This document shows positions 7,489-15,379 of a DNA stretch of 63,601 bases, one piece after another (position 1 is the stretch's first letter; each line of letters starts with the position of its first letter). Origin of the DNA: Actinomycetota bacterium (GTDB taxonomy: Bacteria; Actinomycetota; Actinomycetes; S36-B12; CAIYMF01); the NCBI GenBank assembly GCA_947455705.1, contig CANGPO010000006.1, positions 1 through 63,601 of the forward strand, in the 5' to 3' direction. The notes beneath the pieces are model-generated. The model was not told where the DNA came from, did not search any database, and saw only the letters and a program-made list of their open reading frames with translations. The position numbers and the translations under genes are program-made.

Positions 7489-8127
7489 CTACCCCTCGTC
7501 GCCGACAACCTCTTCGGGAAGGGAGCGCGCATTATGCTCAACGAGACGCCAACGACCGTCGCGCTGTTCTTCAAGAACAGACCACGCACAGTTCACCAAA
7601 CCACCAAGGGATGCCCAGTATTCAATGGGTAAACCAAGTAATTCACCGATACCGGCACGGGCTGCGCCACCATGGGTAGCAATCACCAGAGTCCCGTCCT
7701 GCGGCAACCGGGCGGCATGACTGCGCACAGCCGCAGCTACCCGCGCAGCAACCTCCCCGCGCGACTCTCCCCCACCCGGCTTGATGTCTTCACCATTGAT
7801 CCAGCGGTAGAAATCATCGCCATCACGATCGAGGATCTCTTGGCGGGTGAGCCCCTGCCAATCCCCCGCGAACGTTTCACGCAACGCCTCATCGGTCTGC
7901 ACTGGCAGCCCAACGATCTGTGCCAATGCCTCGGCTGTTGCCCTGGCACGAACTAGATCACTGGAGACGATGAAATCGGGACGCAGGGTTGCCAGATCAC
8001 GAGCAGCTCGCTCGGCCTGAAAAACTCCCACCTCATCAAGAGGCACATCTGTTTGGCCCTGGAAGCGCGATGTGGCATTCCACGACGTCCGGCCATGTCG
8101 CCATAGGACGACGCGACGTCCACTCAT
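7489..8127 (-). CDS. Histidine phosphatase family protein (GpmB-like)
   Basis: A 212-residue member of the phosphoglycerate mutase-like histidine phosphatase superfamily. The phosphorylated histidine lies in R10-H11-G12-R-T-S-W-N; the downstream blocks SSDLVRARATAEAL, ETFAGDWQGLT and ATHGGAAR supply the other phosphate-pocket residues. The substrate cannot be read from the sequence; actinobacterial homologues at this locus are annotated as phosphoglycerate mutase or broad-range phosphatases. Its ATG overlaps the rsfS stop (ATGA), so the two are translationally coupled. It is the last protein gene of the nadD-LCP-rsfS run before tRNA-Ala. Confidence 0.9.
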   Translation of the reverse strand: MSGRRVVLWRHGRTSWNATSRFQGQTDVPLDEVGVFQAERAARDLATLRPDFIVSSDLVRARATAEALAQIVGLPVQTDEALRETFAGDWQGLTRQEILDRDGDDFYRWINGEDIKPGGGESRGEVAARVAAAVRSHAARLPQDGTLVIATHGGAARAGIGELLGLPIEYWASLGGLVNCAWSVLEEQRDGRWRLVEHNARSLPEEVVGDEG

Positions 8128-8516
8128 ACCGTTGGCTCAGCCGCCTTCGGCCCGGTCACCGACTCAGGAAGTGCAATCCGACTGCCATCTTTCCAGAGGC
8201 GCTCGAGCCCGTAGTAGGTCCGCTCTTCGGAATGCTGCACATGCACAACGAAATCCACATAGTCGAGCAGAATCCAGCGACCATCGCGCTCACCCTCGCG
8301 GCGCACTGGATCAACATCGATCGCGTCGAGGGCTTCCTCGATACCGTCAACGATGGCCCGCACTTGACGATCATTGGACGCCGAGCACAGCAGGAAGACA
8401 TCGGTGATGACAAGAGTTTCCGACACATCCAACGCGACGATGTCCTCAGCCAACTTCTCCGCTGCTGCCGCCGCCGCGATCATCGTCAATTCCAACGCGC
8501 GTTCTGACGCCGCCAC
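8124..8516 (-). CDS. rsfS: Ribosome silencing factor RsfS
   Basis: A 130-residue RsfS (Iojap/DUF143) protein, which binds ribosomal protein L14 on the 50S subunit and blocks subunit joining when nutrients fall. Typical blocks are AEDIVALDVSE, ITDVFLLCSASNDRQVRAI, EGERDGRWILLDYVDFVVHV and ERTYYGLERLW. The GTG start at 8516 has AAAGGGGA 5 nt upstream. It follows nadD and the LCP gene in the common bacterial order and overlaps the phosphatase gene by 4 bases. A 98-bp gap separates it from the LCP gene. Confidence 0.96.
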   Translation of the reverse strand: MAASERALELTMIAAAAAAEKLAEDIVALDVSETLVITDVFLLCSASNDRQVRAIVDGIEEALDAIDVDPVRREGERDGRWILLDYVDFVVHVQHSEERTYYGLERLWKDGSRIALPESVTGPKAAEPTV

Positions 8517-8614
8517 AAGATCCCCTTTGCTGGTCTTACCTCGCGCGCAGGCAGCGCACTCGCGGCACTACGTTCGCGCCATCTCAAGTCTAGGGGTAAC
8601 GACGCGAACCAGCC

Positions 8615-9859
8615 CTATTCGGACGTGGGCGTGACATCAACAGCAAAGTCCTCACCTAGGACCACGATCACGTCGGCCACCGTCTGACCATGGGTGGCCG
8701 CTTGGACGTCACCCTTTGGCAGCAACAACGTCTTGGCGATATCGGCACCCCAGCCCATGGCCGTCGTCGAGGAATTGGGCACCAAAATTCTGGATTTCTT
8801 CTGACCAAACTCGGCCGCAGCTCCACCGTTGACGTACGAATAACCACCATCAACGAGCAACGTGCGGGCGTACTGCATCGGGCTCGGCGAACCAACTCCA
8901 TTTTGCACCAGTACGCGAACCTTAGAGTTCGGCCCCGGCACCCGAAGCGCATCAGGGAACAACTTTCGAGCCATCGCAGTAGAGGCCAAAATGTTCACGC
9001 GTGACTGCTCCGGGTAGGCCAAGCCAGCGGGCACCACCGGCAAGTTCCGATAAACCGCCTTGTCCGCCACGACTGCATCATGTAAGCGCACCAAGTACGT
9101 TGCCAGCGCTGGGGTTGGCAGAGTCGAGTGTGACGATGAACCCAAGCTCGTAATGATTTCTTCCATCTTCGTCTGATCACTGGGCAACTGAGCCAGGACC
9201 AGCCGGAAAACCCGATCGAATCGCGCCATCCGAGCCGACTCTGGTTCACCAGGGGCTAAGTACGACGCATACGCAAGTGCCTTAGGACCTTGCAAAATCT
9301 GACCTTTACCAGCCGGCAGCACCGGCACCGTGGTTCCATCGGGCTTGATATCGACTACCTCGACGTCGACATCAGTCGTGACACCTCCGACGGCGTCAAC
9401 GAGCGCGGAGAAACCGAGTGGATCCATCATGAGCGTGCTATCGACCCGAATTCCGGTGACATCGCTCAACGCATTTGCCGATGCATTTCCATCAGGCACC
9501 ACAACCGTTTTTCCGAACGGCATCTCGCCAGCAGTCCCGGCGTCCACGATCACATTGGATGGAATCGTGACGTCATTGGCCAGATCCTTCGGACCACCGA
9601 CGGACGTCAGCGCGTTGCCGATCGTGAAAGGCTTGTTGAGCTCTTCCACTTGAAACAACAGAGTTGGTTGGGTCAGTACCGACGCCGTAGGGCTCGGTGT
9701 CGGCTTTGGTGCTGGCGCGGCTCCCGTGGGATGTGAAAGCAAGAACCACGCAAGCAGTAGCAGGGCAACAAGTGCCAGGACGATCGACGAAAGCCACACC
9801 AGGCGCCGGCGAGAGGTTTCTTGGGCCGACTGGGCCGACGCCGGCGAGTCCTGACTCAC
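8615..9859 (-). CDS. LytR-CpsA-Psr-like membrane protein with LytR C-terminal domain
   Basis: A 414-residue protein: short cytoplasmic N-terminus, membrane helix at 20-41, Pro/Thr linker, LCP-like domain (about 65-250) and LytR_C domain (about 311-405, beginning [10 protein letters not shown]). Canonical LCP enzymes attach teichoic acids, arabinogalactan or other glycopolymers to peptidoglycan. Here the region [21 protein letters not shown] and a late R-rich block ([11 protein letters not shown]) fit the family, but the usual early Asp/Arg catalytic block (as in RSDTM) is not evident, so activity is uncertain. The GTG start overlaps the nadD stop by 4 bases. This gene position is typical of actinobacteria. 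Confidence 0.8.
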   Translation of the reverse strand: MSQDSPASAQSAQETSRRRLVWLSSIVLALVALLLLAWFLLSHPTGAAPAPKPTPSPTASVLTQPTLLFQVEELNKPFTIGNALTSVGGPKDLANDVTIPSNVIVDAGTAGEMPFGKTVVVPDGNASANALSDVTGIRVDSTLMMDPLGFSALVDAVGGVTTDVDVEVVDIKPDGTTVPVLPAGKGQILQGPKALAYASYLAPGEPESARMARFDRVFRLVLAQLPSDQTKMEEIITSLGSSSHSTLPTPALATYLVRLHDAVVADKAVYRNLPVVPAGLAYPEQSRVNILASTAMARKLFPDALRVPGPNSKVRVLVQNGVGSPSPMQYARTLLVDGGYSYVNGGAAAEFGQKKSRILVPNSSTTAMGWGADIAKTLLLPKGDVQAATHGQTVADVIVVLGEDFAVDVTPTSE

Positions 9860-10458
9860 GAGCTCTCTGCGCGATACAGGCCGCGCTTATGGATGTACTC
9901 CATAACTCCGTCAGGAACCATGTAACGAATCGGCGCACCGTGAGCAACCCGCGATCGGCAATCCGTTGACGATATGGCCAACGCCGGCACCTCGATGAGT
10001 GTCACCGTGCCTTCTGGTAGTCCTGGATCGGTGAGCATATGACCAGGCCTGGTAACTCCGATGAAGTGAGCCAGCGACACAACCTCATCGCTATCGCGCC
10101 ACGTTGCAATGTTGGCAAGCGCATCCGCGCCAGTGATGAAGAACAGTTCCGCGCGGGAATCCTGCTCATCAAGTTCACGGTGCAGATCGCGCAGGGTATC
10201 GACGGTGTAGGTCGGGCCATCGCGGTCGATATCAACTCGACTTACTCGAAAGCGCGGGTCACTAGCTGTGGCTAGGACCGTCATGACATAGCGATCCTCG
10301 GCGGAGGAAACCACATGTGAATTCTTTTGCCACGGCTGACCGGTCGGGACGAAGACGACCTCATCGAGGTCGAACCGATGAGCAACCTCAGATGCCGCGA
10401 CCAGGTGACCGTGGTGAATGGGATCAAACGTCCCGCCCATTACTCCCACACGTCGCAT
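9856..10458 (-). CDS. nadD: Nicotinate-nucleotide adenylyltransferase
   Basis: A 200-residue NadD, transferring AMP from ATP to nicotinate mononucleotide in NAD synthesis. The nucleotidyltransferase signature [12 protein letters not shown] (residues 8-19) contains the HxGH motif; [20 protein letters not shown] and the late ISSTDCRSR block complete the site. The ATG at 10458 lies 12 bp after the small 46-aa gene. The downstream LCP gene overlaps by 4 bases. Confidence 0.97.
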   Translation of the reverse strand: MRRVGVMGGTFDPIHHGHLVAASEVAHRFDLDEVVFVPTGQPWQKNSHVVSSAEDRYVMTVLATASDPRFRVSRVDIDRDGPTYTVDTLRDLHRELDEQDSRAELFFITGADALANIATWRDSDEVVSLAHFIGVTRPGHMLTDPGLPEGTVTLIEVPALAISSTDCRSRVAHGAPIRYMVPDGVMEYIHKRGLYRAESS

Positions 10459-10470
10459 GACGAGCTCGGG

Positions 10471-10611
10471 TCAGCGGTCGATATTGATGCGGGTGATGAT
10501 CCACAGGAGGATAAGGAAGACGGCCAAGGTGCCTGCGCCGAAGTACCACTTCGACGGCATGTTGACCTGCTCGCCAACCACAGCTTCAGCCAGCGTGATC
10601 AAGCCGCTCAT
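10471..10611 (-). CDS. 46-aa membrane microprotein between proA and nadD
   Basis: A small gene read directly from the minus strand: ATG at 10611, 46 codons, stop at 10471. The product begins MSGLITLAEAVVGEQVNMPS, continues with a hydrophobic helix (about residues 22-40, ending LLWIIT) and ends RINIDR. GGGAG lies about 8 nt before the ATG. It is on the same strand as its neighbours, 75 bp after proA and 12 bp before nadD, so it is very probably co-transcribed. I recall short unnamed ORFs at this position in other actinobacteria but cannot confirm homology; function unknown. Confidence 0.8.
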   Translation of the reverse strand: MSGLITLAEAVVGEQVNMPSKWYFGAGTLAVFLILLWIITRINIDR

Positions 10612-10686
10612 GTCCAGTCTCCCAACGTCACACCTGCGTTAACGGTGATCACCCTATCAACCCACAGCGCCGCAGAAGGTAACGGA

Positions 10687-11964
10687 TCAGCCTCGAATCT
10701 GACCGTCACCAGTAACGATGTACGTCGTACTGGTGAGCTCGCTAAGCCCCATGGGGCCGCGAGCATGCAACTTTTGGGTCGAGATGCCAATTTCGGCCCC
10801 AAAACCGAATTCCGCACCATCGGTGAACCGCGTCGACGCATTGATCATGATCGCTGCGCAGTCCACTCCCCCAATGAACTGTTGAATCGCCGTGGCAGAG
10901 TCAGAGACGATTGCCTCGGTATGACCGCTAGACCATTGACGAATATGCCTGACCGCGTCATCGAGACTGTCGACGATGCCGGCGGCAATATCGAGTGAGT
11001 AATACTCCGCAGCCCAATCCTCATCGGTTACAGGCATGAAGTTGATCCCGGCCGCCGTCACGTAGGCGGCAATTCGAGCGTCGCCATGAATGGTGACGCC
11101 ACGCTCTTTGAGTTCGGCGAGCGCGCGCGGCACGAACGCGTCGGCGATCGCGGCGTGAACCAGGAAGGTCTCAGCGGTATTGCACACGCTAACCCGTTGG
11201 GTCTTGGCATTCACCAGAATCGCCACGGCCTTATCGAGATCAGCATGCTCGTCGATGTACACATGACAGTTGCCAACACCAGTTTCTATCACCGGCACAG
11301 TTGAGCCTTCGACCACCGACGCGATCAAACCCGCACCACCACGCGGAATGAGTACATCGACTAAACCGCGAGCCGTCATGAGGTACTTCACCGAATCATG
11401 TGACGTGCCCGGAACAAGATTGATGGCATCGGCCGGAACATCCGTAGCGTCAAGGGCTGAGCGCATGACGTCCACCAGCACCTGATTCGTCCGGTGCGCC
11501 GACGACGAACCACGAAGCAGAACCGCGTTCCCACTCTTCAAGCACAGGGCAGCCGCATCGACGGTGACGTTCGGACGCGCCTCATAGATCATGCCCACGA
11601 CACCCATGGGCACCCGCACCTGCCGAATATCCAAGCCGTTGGGCACGCTGTAGCCGCGAACCACTTCGCCCACAGGGTCCGTTAAGGCAGCGACATCGCG
11701 GACCGCGTCAGCGATCGCGACCAACCGATCACGATTCAGCGTCAGACGGTCGATGATCGCCGGGTCCGTACCTGCCGCGGCGGCCGCGGCCACATCGGAG
11801 TGATTTGCCACCACGATCTGATCTGTGGACGCCAACAGTGCATCAGCGATCGCATGAAGGGCGCGATCCTTTTGCTGGCGCGTAAGGGTCCGTAAGACGA
11901 TTGCTGCCTGTTGGCCCTGTCGAGCTACGTCAAGGACCGCGTCACGGTCTGCGTCACCAGTCAT
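10687..11964 (-). CDS. proA: Glutamate-5-semialdehyde dehydrogenase (gamma-glutamyl phosphate reductase)
   Basis: A 425-residue ProA, the second step of proline synthesis: NADPH-dependent reduction of gamma-glutamyl phosphate. Signatures are [21 protein letters not shown] split across the N-terminal domain, [11 protein letters not shown], the [12 protein letters not shown] block and the catalytic-cysteine region [17 protein letters not shown]. The C-terminus has [23 protein letters not shown], typical of ProA. The ATG at 11964 lies 9 bp after the proB stop; a GTG at 11970 is an alternative. No strong ribosome-binding site is visible, consistent with coupling to proB. Confidence 0.97.
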   Translation of the reverse strand: MTGDADRDAVLDVARQGQQAAIVLRTLTRQQKDRALHAIADALLASTDQIVVANHSDVAAAAAAGTDPAIIDRLTLNRDRLVAIADAVRDVAALTDPVGEVVRGYSVPNGLDIRQVRVPMGVVGMIYEARPNVTVDAAALCLKSGNAVLLRGSSSAHRTNQVLVDVMRSALDATDVPADAINLVPGTSHDSVKYLMTARGLVDVLIPRGGAGLIASVVEGSTVPVIETGVGNCHVYIDEHADLDKAVAILVNAKTQRVSVCNTAETFLVHAAIADAFVPRALAELKERGVTIHGDARIAAYVTAAGINFMPVTDEDWAAEYYSLDIAAGIVDSLDDAVRHIRQWSSGHTEAIVSDSATAIQQFIGGVDCAAIMINASTRFTDGAEFGFGAEIGISTQKLHARGPMGLSELTSTTYIVTGDGQIRG

Positions 11965-11973
11965 GTACACAGA

Positions 11974-13095
11974 TTAGTGACGAATCAGGACCATGTCGTC
12001 ACGGTGTACTACCTCACGTTCGTATGCCGGGCCCAGCTCACGAGCGAGATCCCGTGTAGAACGACCGAGAAGTCCGGGTAGTTCGGAGGAATCGAAGTTC
12101 ACCAAGCCACGTGCCACGACATGCCCCGTCTCATCGACAATGTCCACCGGATCACCCGCGACGAAGCTGCCTTCGACGGAGGTAACGCCGGCAGGTAGGA
12201 GCGACAGACGACGCTTGCTCACGGCTTCAACGGCACCGGCATCGAGCACCAACCGACCACTTGGCGACGTGGCGTGGGCCAGCCATAGCAGCCGCGTGCC
12301 TGTACGTTCACCCGTCGGATGGAACAGCGTGCCAACGACCTCTCCACGTAGCGCTGACACAGCACGTGCCGCCGACGTGAGCACGACCGGAATTCCAGCG
12401 GCGGTAGCAATGCGAGCCGCTTCGACCTTCGTGACCATACCGCCCAGTCCAACGCCAGATCCGGTACCACCGACGGCTACGCCATCGAGATCCGCGGAGC
12501 CGGCGACCTCGGGAATCAATTGTGAGCCAGCCTTAGTCGGCGCACCGTCATACAGGCCGTCAACATCGGACAGCAGCACAAGCAGATCAGCATGAACCAG
12601 ATGGGCAACAAGCGCCGCCAACCGATCGTTATCTCCGAATCGGATTTCATCAGTTGCAACTGTGTCGTTCTCGTTGACGATCGGCACGACACCAAGCTCC
12701 AACAATCGGTACAGCGTGCGCTGTGCATTGCGGTAGCGAACACGCCGGGTAACGTCCTCTGCAGTCAGCAGGACCTGACCAACTGTGCGGTTGTGGCGGG
12801 CGAAAGCTCCGGTGTAGTGCGCGAGTAACAAGCCCTGCCCAACACTGGCCGCCGCTTGCTGCGTGGCAAGATCTCGCGGACGCTTCTTAACACCGAGAGT
12901 AGGAAGCCCCGTTGCGATCGCACCCGAGGACACCAAAACAATCTCGATCCCCTGCGCAACCCGATCGGCAAGTGCGTCGACGATTGCATCGACTCGCTCT
13001 TGGTCAAGCCCGCCATCGGGTGAGGTGAGAGATGAGGATCCGACCTTGACGACGATGCGACGTGAGTTGGTCACGACATCGCGAACCTTCGACAC
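11974..13095 (-). CDS. proB: Glutamate 5-kinase with PUA domain
   Basis: A 373-residue ProB phosphorylating glutamate to gamma-glutamyl phosphate, normally feedback-inhibited by proline. An amino-acid-kinase domain (VVKVGSSSLT near the start, LVSSGAIATG, PIVNENDTVATDEIRFGDND, and LLSDVDGLY) is followed by a C-terminal PUA domain (about residues 275-370). The GTG at 13095 is preferred over 13110 because AAAGGA lies 6-7 nt before it. It sits between obgE and proA on the same strand with gaps of 39 and 9 bp. Confidence 0.97.
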   Translation of the reverse strand: MSKVRDVVTNSRRIVVKVGSSSLTSPDGGLDQERVDAIVDALADRVAQGIEIVLVSSGAIATGLPTLGVKKRPRDLATQQAAASVGQGLLLAHYTGAFARHNRTVGQVLLTAEDVTRRVRYRNAQRTLYRLLELGVVPIVNENDTVATDEIRFGDNDRLAALVAHLVHADLLVLLSDVDGLYDGAPTKAGSQLIPEVAGSADLDGVAVGGTGSGVGLGGMVTKVEAARIATAAGIPVVLTSAARAVSALRGEVVGTLFHPTGERTGTRLLWLAHATSPSGRLVLDAGAVEAVSKRRLSLLPAGVTSVEGSFVAGDPVDIVDETGHVVARGLVNFDSSELPGLLGRSTRDLARELGPAYEREVVHRDDMVLIRH

Positions 13096-13134
13096 GTTAC
13101 GTCCTTTCACGCTCGTCGGATCTGCGCCTCGATG

Positions 13135-14508
13135 TTACTGGAAGAGCCGATCATCAGAGCCGCGCGGACCGGCAAGTGGCGTACCCGCGGCGATCGTGGG
13201 CTCCCAACCGAAGAGAACCGCGTTATCTTCCGGCCCGATCACAACGTCGACTCCCGCCACTGCACCAAGTTCAAGCAAGCGATCTTCAACACCAAGCCGC
13301 GCGAGTCGATCGGCCAAGTAACCAACTGCCTCATCGTTTGAGAAGTCGGTCTGCCGAACCCAACGCTGCGGGCGCTCACCGCGCACCCGATACCGAACAC
13401 CCTGCGAGTCTTCCTCGCGGGTGACGGTGAATCCAGCATCATCAACGGCCTTGGGGGTGATGATGATTCGCTGTGTGTCGACGACAGGCTTTGCCGCCCG
13501 AGCCGTCTTCACCATCTCGCCGAGTGCATAGCCAAGTTCGCGAAGACCCTCGTGCGATACCGCTGAAATGATGTGGACGCTATAGCCCAGATCCTCGAGT
13601 ACCGGCTTCACGAACTCCGCCAAGTCACGTGCTTCTGGAACGTCGACTTTGTTGAGCACGACGAGCCGCGGACGATCGCTCAGATCACCATCGGTACCGC
13701 CGTATTGCTGCAACTCGTATTCGATGGCTTCAAGATCTGAGACTGGATCACGGCCAGGATCCAAGGTTGCGCAGTCCAACACGTGCGCCAACACGTGGCA
13801 GCGCTCAACATGGCGAAGGAATTGCAGACCTAGCCCTTTACCCTCGCTGGCACCGGGGATGAGCCCCGGTACGTCGGCGACGGTGAAGACGGTGGCCCCA
13901 GCAGTCACCACACCGAGGTTAGGAACGAGTGTCGTGAATGGGTAATCGGCGATTTTGGGACGTGCGGCAGACATCGCTGCGATCAACGATGACTTACCCG
14001 CACTGGGGAAGCCGACCAAGGCCACATCAGCCACAGATTTGAGTTCGAGCACAACGTCATGGGTTTCACCCGGCTCACCCAGCAGCGCGAATCCTGGAGC
14101 CTTACGGCGGGCGCTAGCCAGTGCCGCATTGCCCAGACCACCATGACCACCCTTGGCGATGATCGCTTCCATGCCATGGGAGACGAGATCAGCGATGACC
14201 TCACCAGAACTGGTCATCACCACTGTGCCCGGTGGCACCCGCAGAACGATCTCTAGCCCATTGCCACCGTTGCGGTAATTTCCTTCGCCTGGCCGTCCGT
14301 TTCCGGCGCGACGATGCGGTCCGTGATGGAACTCAAGTAGCGAGGTGACATTGGTGTCGACGACGAGTCGCACATCTCCACCGTGGCCACCATTGCCACC
14401 ATCAGGGCCACCGAGTGGCTTGAACTTTTCACGATGAACGGACATACAGCCGTGCCCGCCGTCACCACCCGAGACGTGCAGTACAACGCGGTCAACGAAG
14501 GTCGTCAT
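13135..14508 (-). CDS. obgE: GTPase Obg
   Basis: A 457-residue Obg-family GTPase acting in 50S assembly and stress control. The glycine-rich Obg fold occupies about residues 1-158, the G domain begins with the P-loop GFPSAGKSS (166-174) and contains DVPGLI (G3) and LNKVD (G4), and an OCT domain follows in the C-terminal 100 residues. AGGAGGT lies 8 nt before the ATG at 14508. The gene follows rplU-rpmA as in most bacteria, separated by a terminator-like hairpin. Confidence 0.98.
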   Translation of the reverse strand: MTTFVDRVVLHVSGGDGGHGCMSVHREKFKPLGGPDGGNGGHGGDVRLVVDTNVTSLLEFHHGPHRRAGNGRPGEGNYRNGGNGLEIVLRVPPGTVVMTSSGEVIADLVSHGMEAIIAKGGHGGLGNAALASARRKAPGFALLGEPGETHDVVLELKSVADVALVGFPSAGKSSLIAAMSAARPKIADYPFTTLVPNLGVVTAGATVFTVADVPGLIPGASEGKGLGLQFLRHVERCHVLAHVLDCATLDPGRDPVSDLEAIEYELQQYGGTDGDLSDRPRLVVLNKVDVPEARDLAEFVKPVLEDLGYSVHIISAVSHEGLRELGYALGEMVKTARAAKPVVDTQRIIITPKAVDDAGFTVTREEDSQGVRYRVRGERPQRWVRQTDFSNDEAVGYLADRLARLGVEDRLLELGAVAGVDVVIGPEDNAVLFGWEPTIAAGTPLAGPRGSDDRLFQ

Positions 14509-14575
14509 AGCTCAGACCTCCTGTGCTGATGGTGACGATGGGATATGTATGAAGTGTGGCTGGTGAAACACAAAA

Positions 14576-14595
14576 GGCGAGCCGTTCGGCCCGCC
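14576..14595 (-). terminator. Terminator downstream of rpmA
   Basis: The minus strand reads GGCGGGCC-GAAC-GGCTCGCC, an 8-bp stem with one G-U pair, then TTTTGTGTTT. It lies between the rpmA stop (14644) and the obgE start (14508) and probably reduces read-through from the ribosomal protein genes into obgE-proBA. Confidence 0.75.
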
Positions 14596-14643
14596 CCTTG
14601 AGCTGCGTCATTGCGTGACGCGATGTCGTGAATGGATTCGGTG

Positions 14644-14895
14644 TTACGCGCCAACCACGTTGACGACGCGGCGACCACGGCGAGTGCCGAACTCAACAGC
14701 ACCTGGAGCAAGTGCGAACAGCGTGTCGTCCTTACCGCGGCCAACATTCTCACCTGGGTGGAAGTGGGTGCCACGCTGACGCACGATGATTTCACCGGCG
14801 TTGACGAGTTGACCGCCGAAGCGCTTTACGCCAAGACGCTGAGCATTTGAATCGCGACCGTTCTTAGAACTGGACGCACCCTTTTTATGTGCCAT
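14644..14895 (-). CDS. rpmA: 50S ribosomal protein L27
   Basis: An 83-residue L27. The N-terminus [20 protein letters not shown] is the standard tail that reaches the peptidyl transferase centre without the cleaved extension found in Firmicutes; the core [20 protein letters not shown] is diagnostic. It lies 18 bp after rplU, on the same strand. Confidence 0.98.
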   Translation of the reverse strand: MAHKKGASSSKNGRDSNAQRLGVKRFGGQLVNAGEIIVRQRGTHFHPGENVGRGKDDTLFALAPGAVEFGTRRGRRVVNVVGA

Positions 14896-14913
14896 GACTC
14901 AGATCCCTTTTCC

Positions 14914-15225
14914 TCAGGCGCCGGCGATGCCAGTGACGCGCACCTTGGTGAGCTGCGCACGGTGGCCCTGACGACGACGGTAACCAGTCTTGTTCTTGTA
15001 GTGCAGGATGCGGATCTTCGGGCCCTTGGTGTGCTCGACGACCTCAGCGGTGACCGTGATGCCGGCCAGAGCCTGGGCATCACTGGTGACCGAGGCACCA
15101 TCGACAAGCAGCAGGGTGGGCAGCGTCAACGTGGAGCCAACCTCACCATTGATGCGGTCAAGCTCAAATACGTCGCCGACAGCGACCTTTTCCTGCCGGC
15201 CTCCGGCGCGGACGATGGCGTACAC
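14914..15225 (-). CDS. rplU: 50S ribosomal protein L21
   Basis: A 103-residue L21: [14 protein letters not shown] at the N-terminus, the [20 protein letters not shown] signature and a short [11 protein letters not shown] tail. AAGGAGAT lies just upstream of the ATG at 15225. Its 5' leader (15226-15379) contains a small palindrome CCGCAAGTGCGG (15271-15282) which might be a regulatory stem; this is unproven. The gene begins the rplU-rpmA pair after rne. Confidence 0.98.
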   Translation of the reverse strand: MYAIVRAGGRQEKVAVGDVFELDRINGEVGSTLTLPTLLLVDGASVTSDAQALAGITVTAEVVEHTKGPKIRILHYKNKTGYRRRQGHRAQLTKVRVTGIAGA

Positions 15226-15379
15226 CGTGGATCTCCTTTACGTGTTCGGGAGACGCCCACCACAATCACCCCGCAAGTGCGGAGATGATGTGAAGGCATC
15301 AGTAGTGCACAGGGCACCGAAGGATAAGAGTACGAACCCGGCACCCGTTGGGTCAAACCGTGAACTACTCGCCCCCGGT

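Noticed and set aside
10327-10998. Long plus-strand ORF of 223 residues opposite nadD and proA
   Set aside because: It is antisense to well-recognised nadD, the 46-aa gene and proA; its composition is that of a shadow frame and it has no domain.
15271-15282. CCGCAAGTGCGG palindrome as an L21 autoregulatory leader
   Set aside because: The stem is only 5 bp with a 2-nt loop, too small to claim as a ribosomal-protein leader without conservation data.
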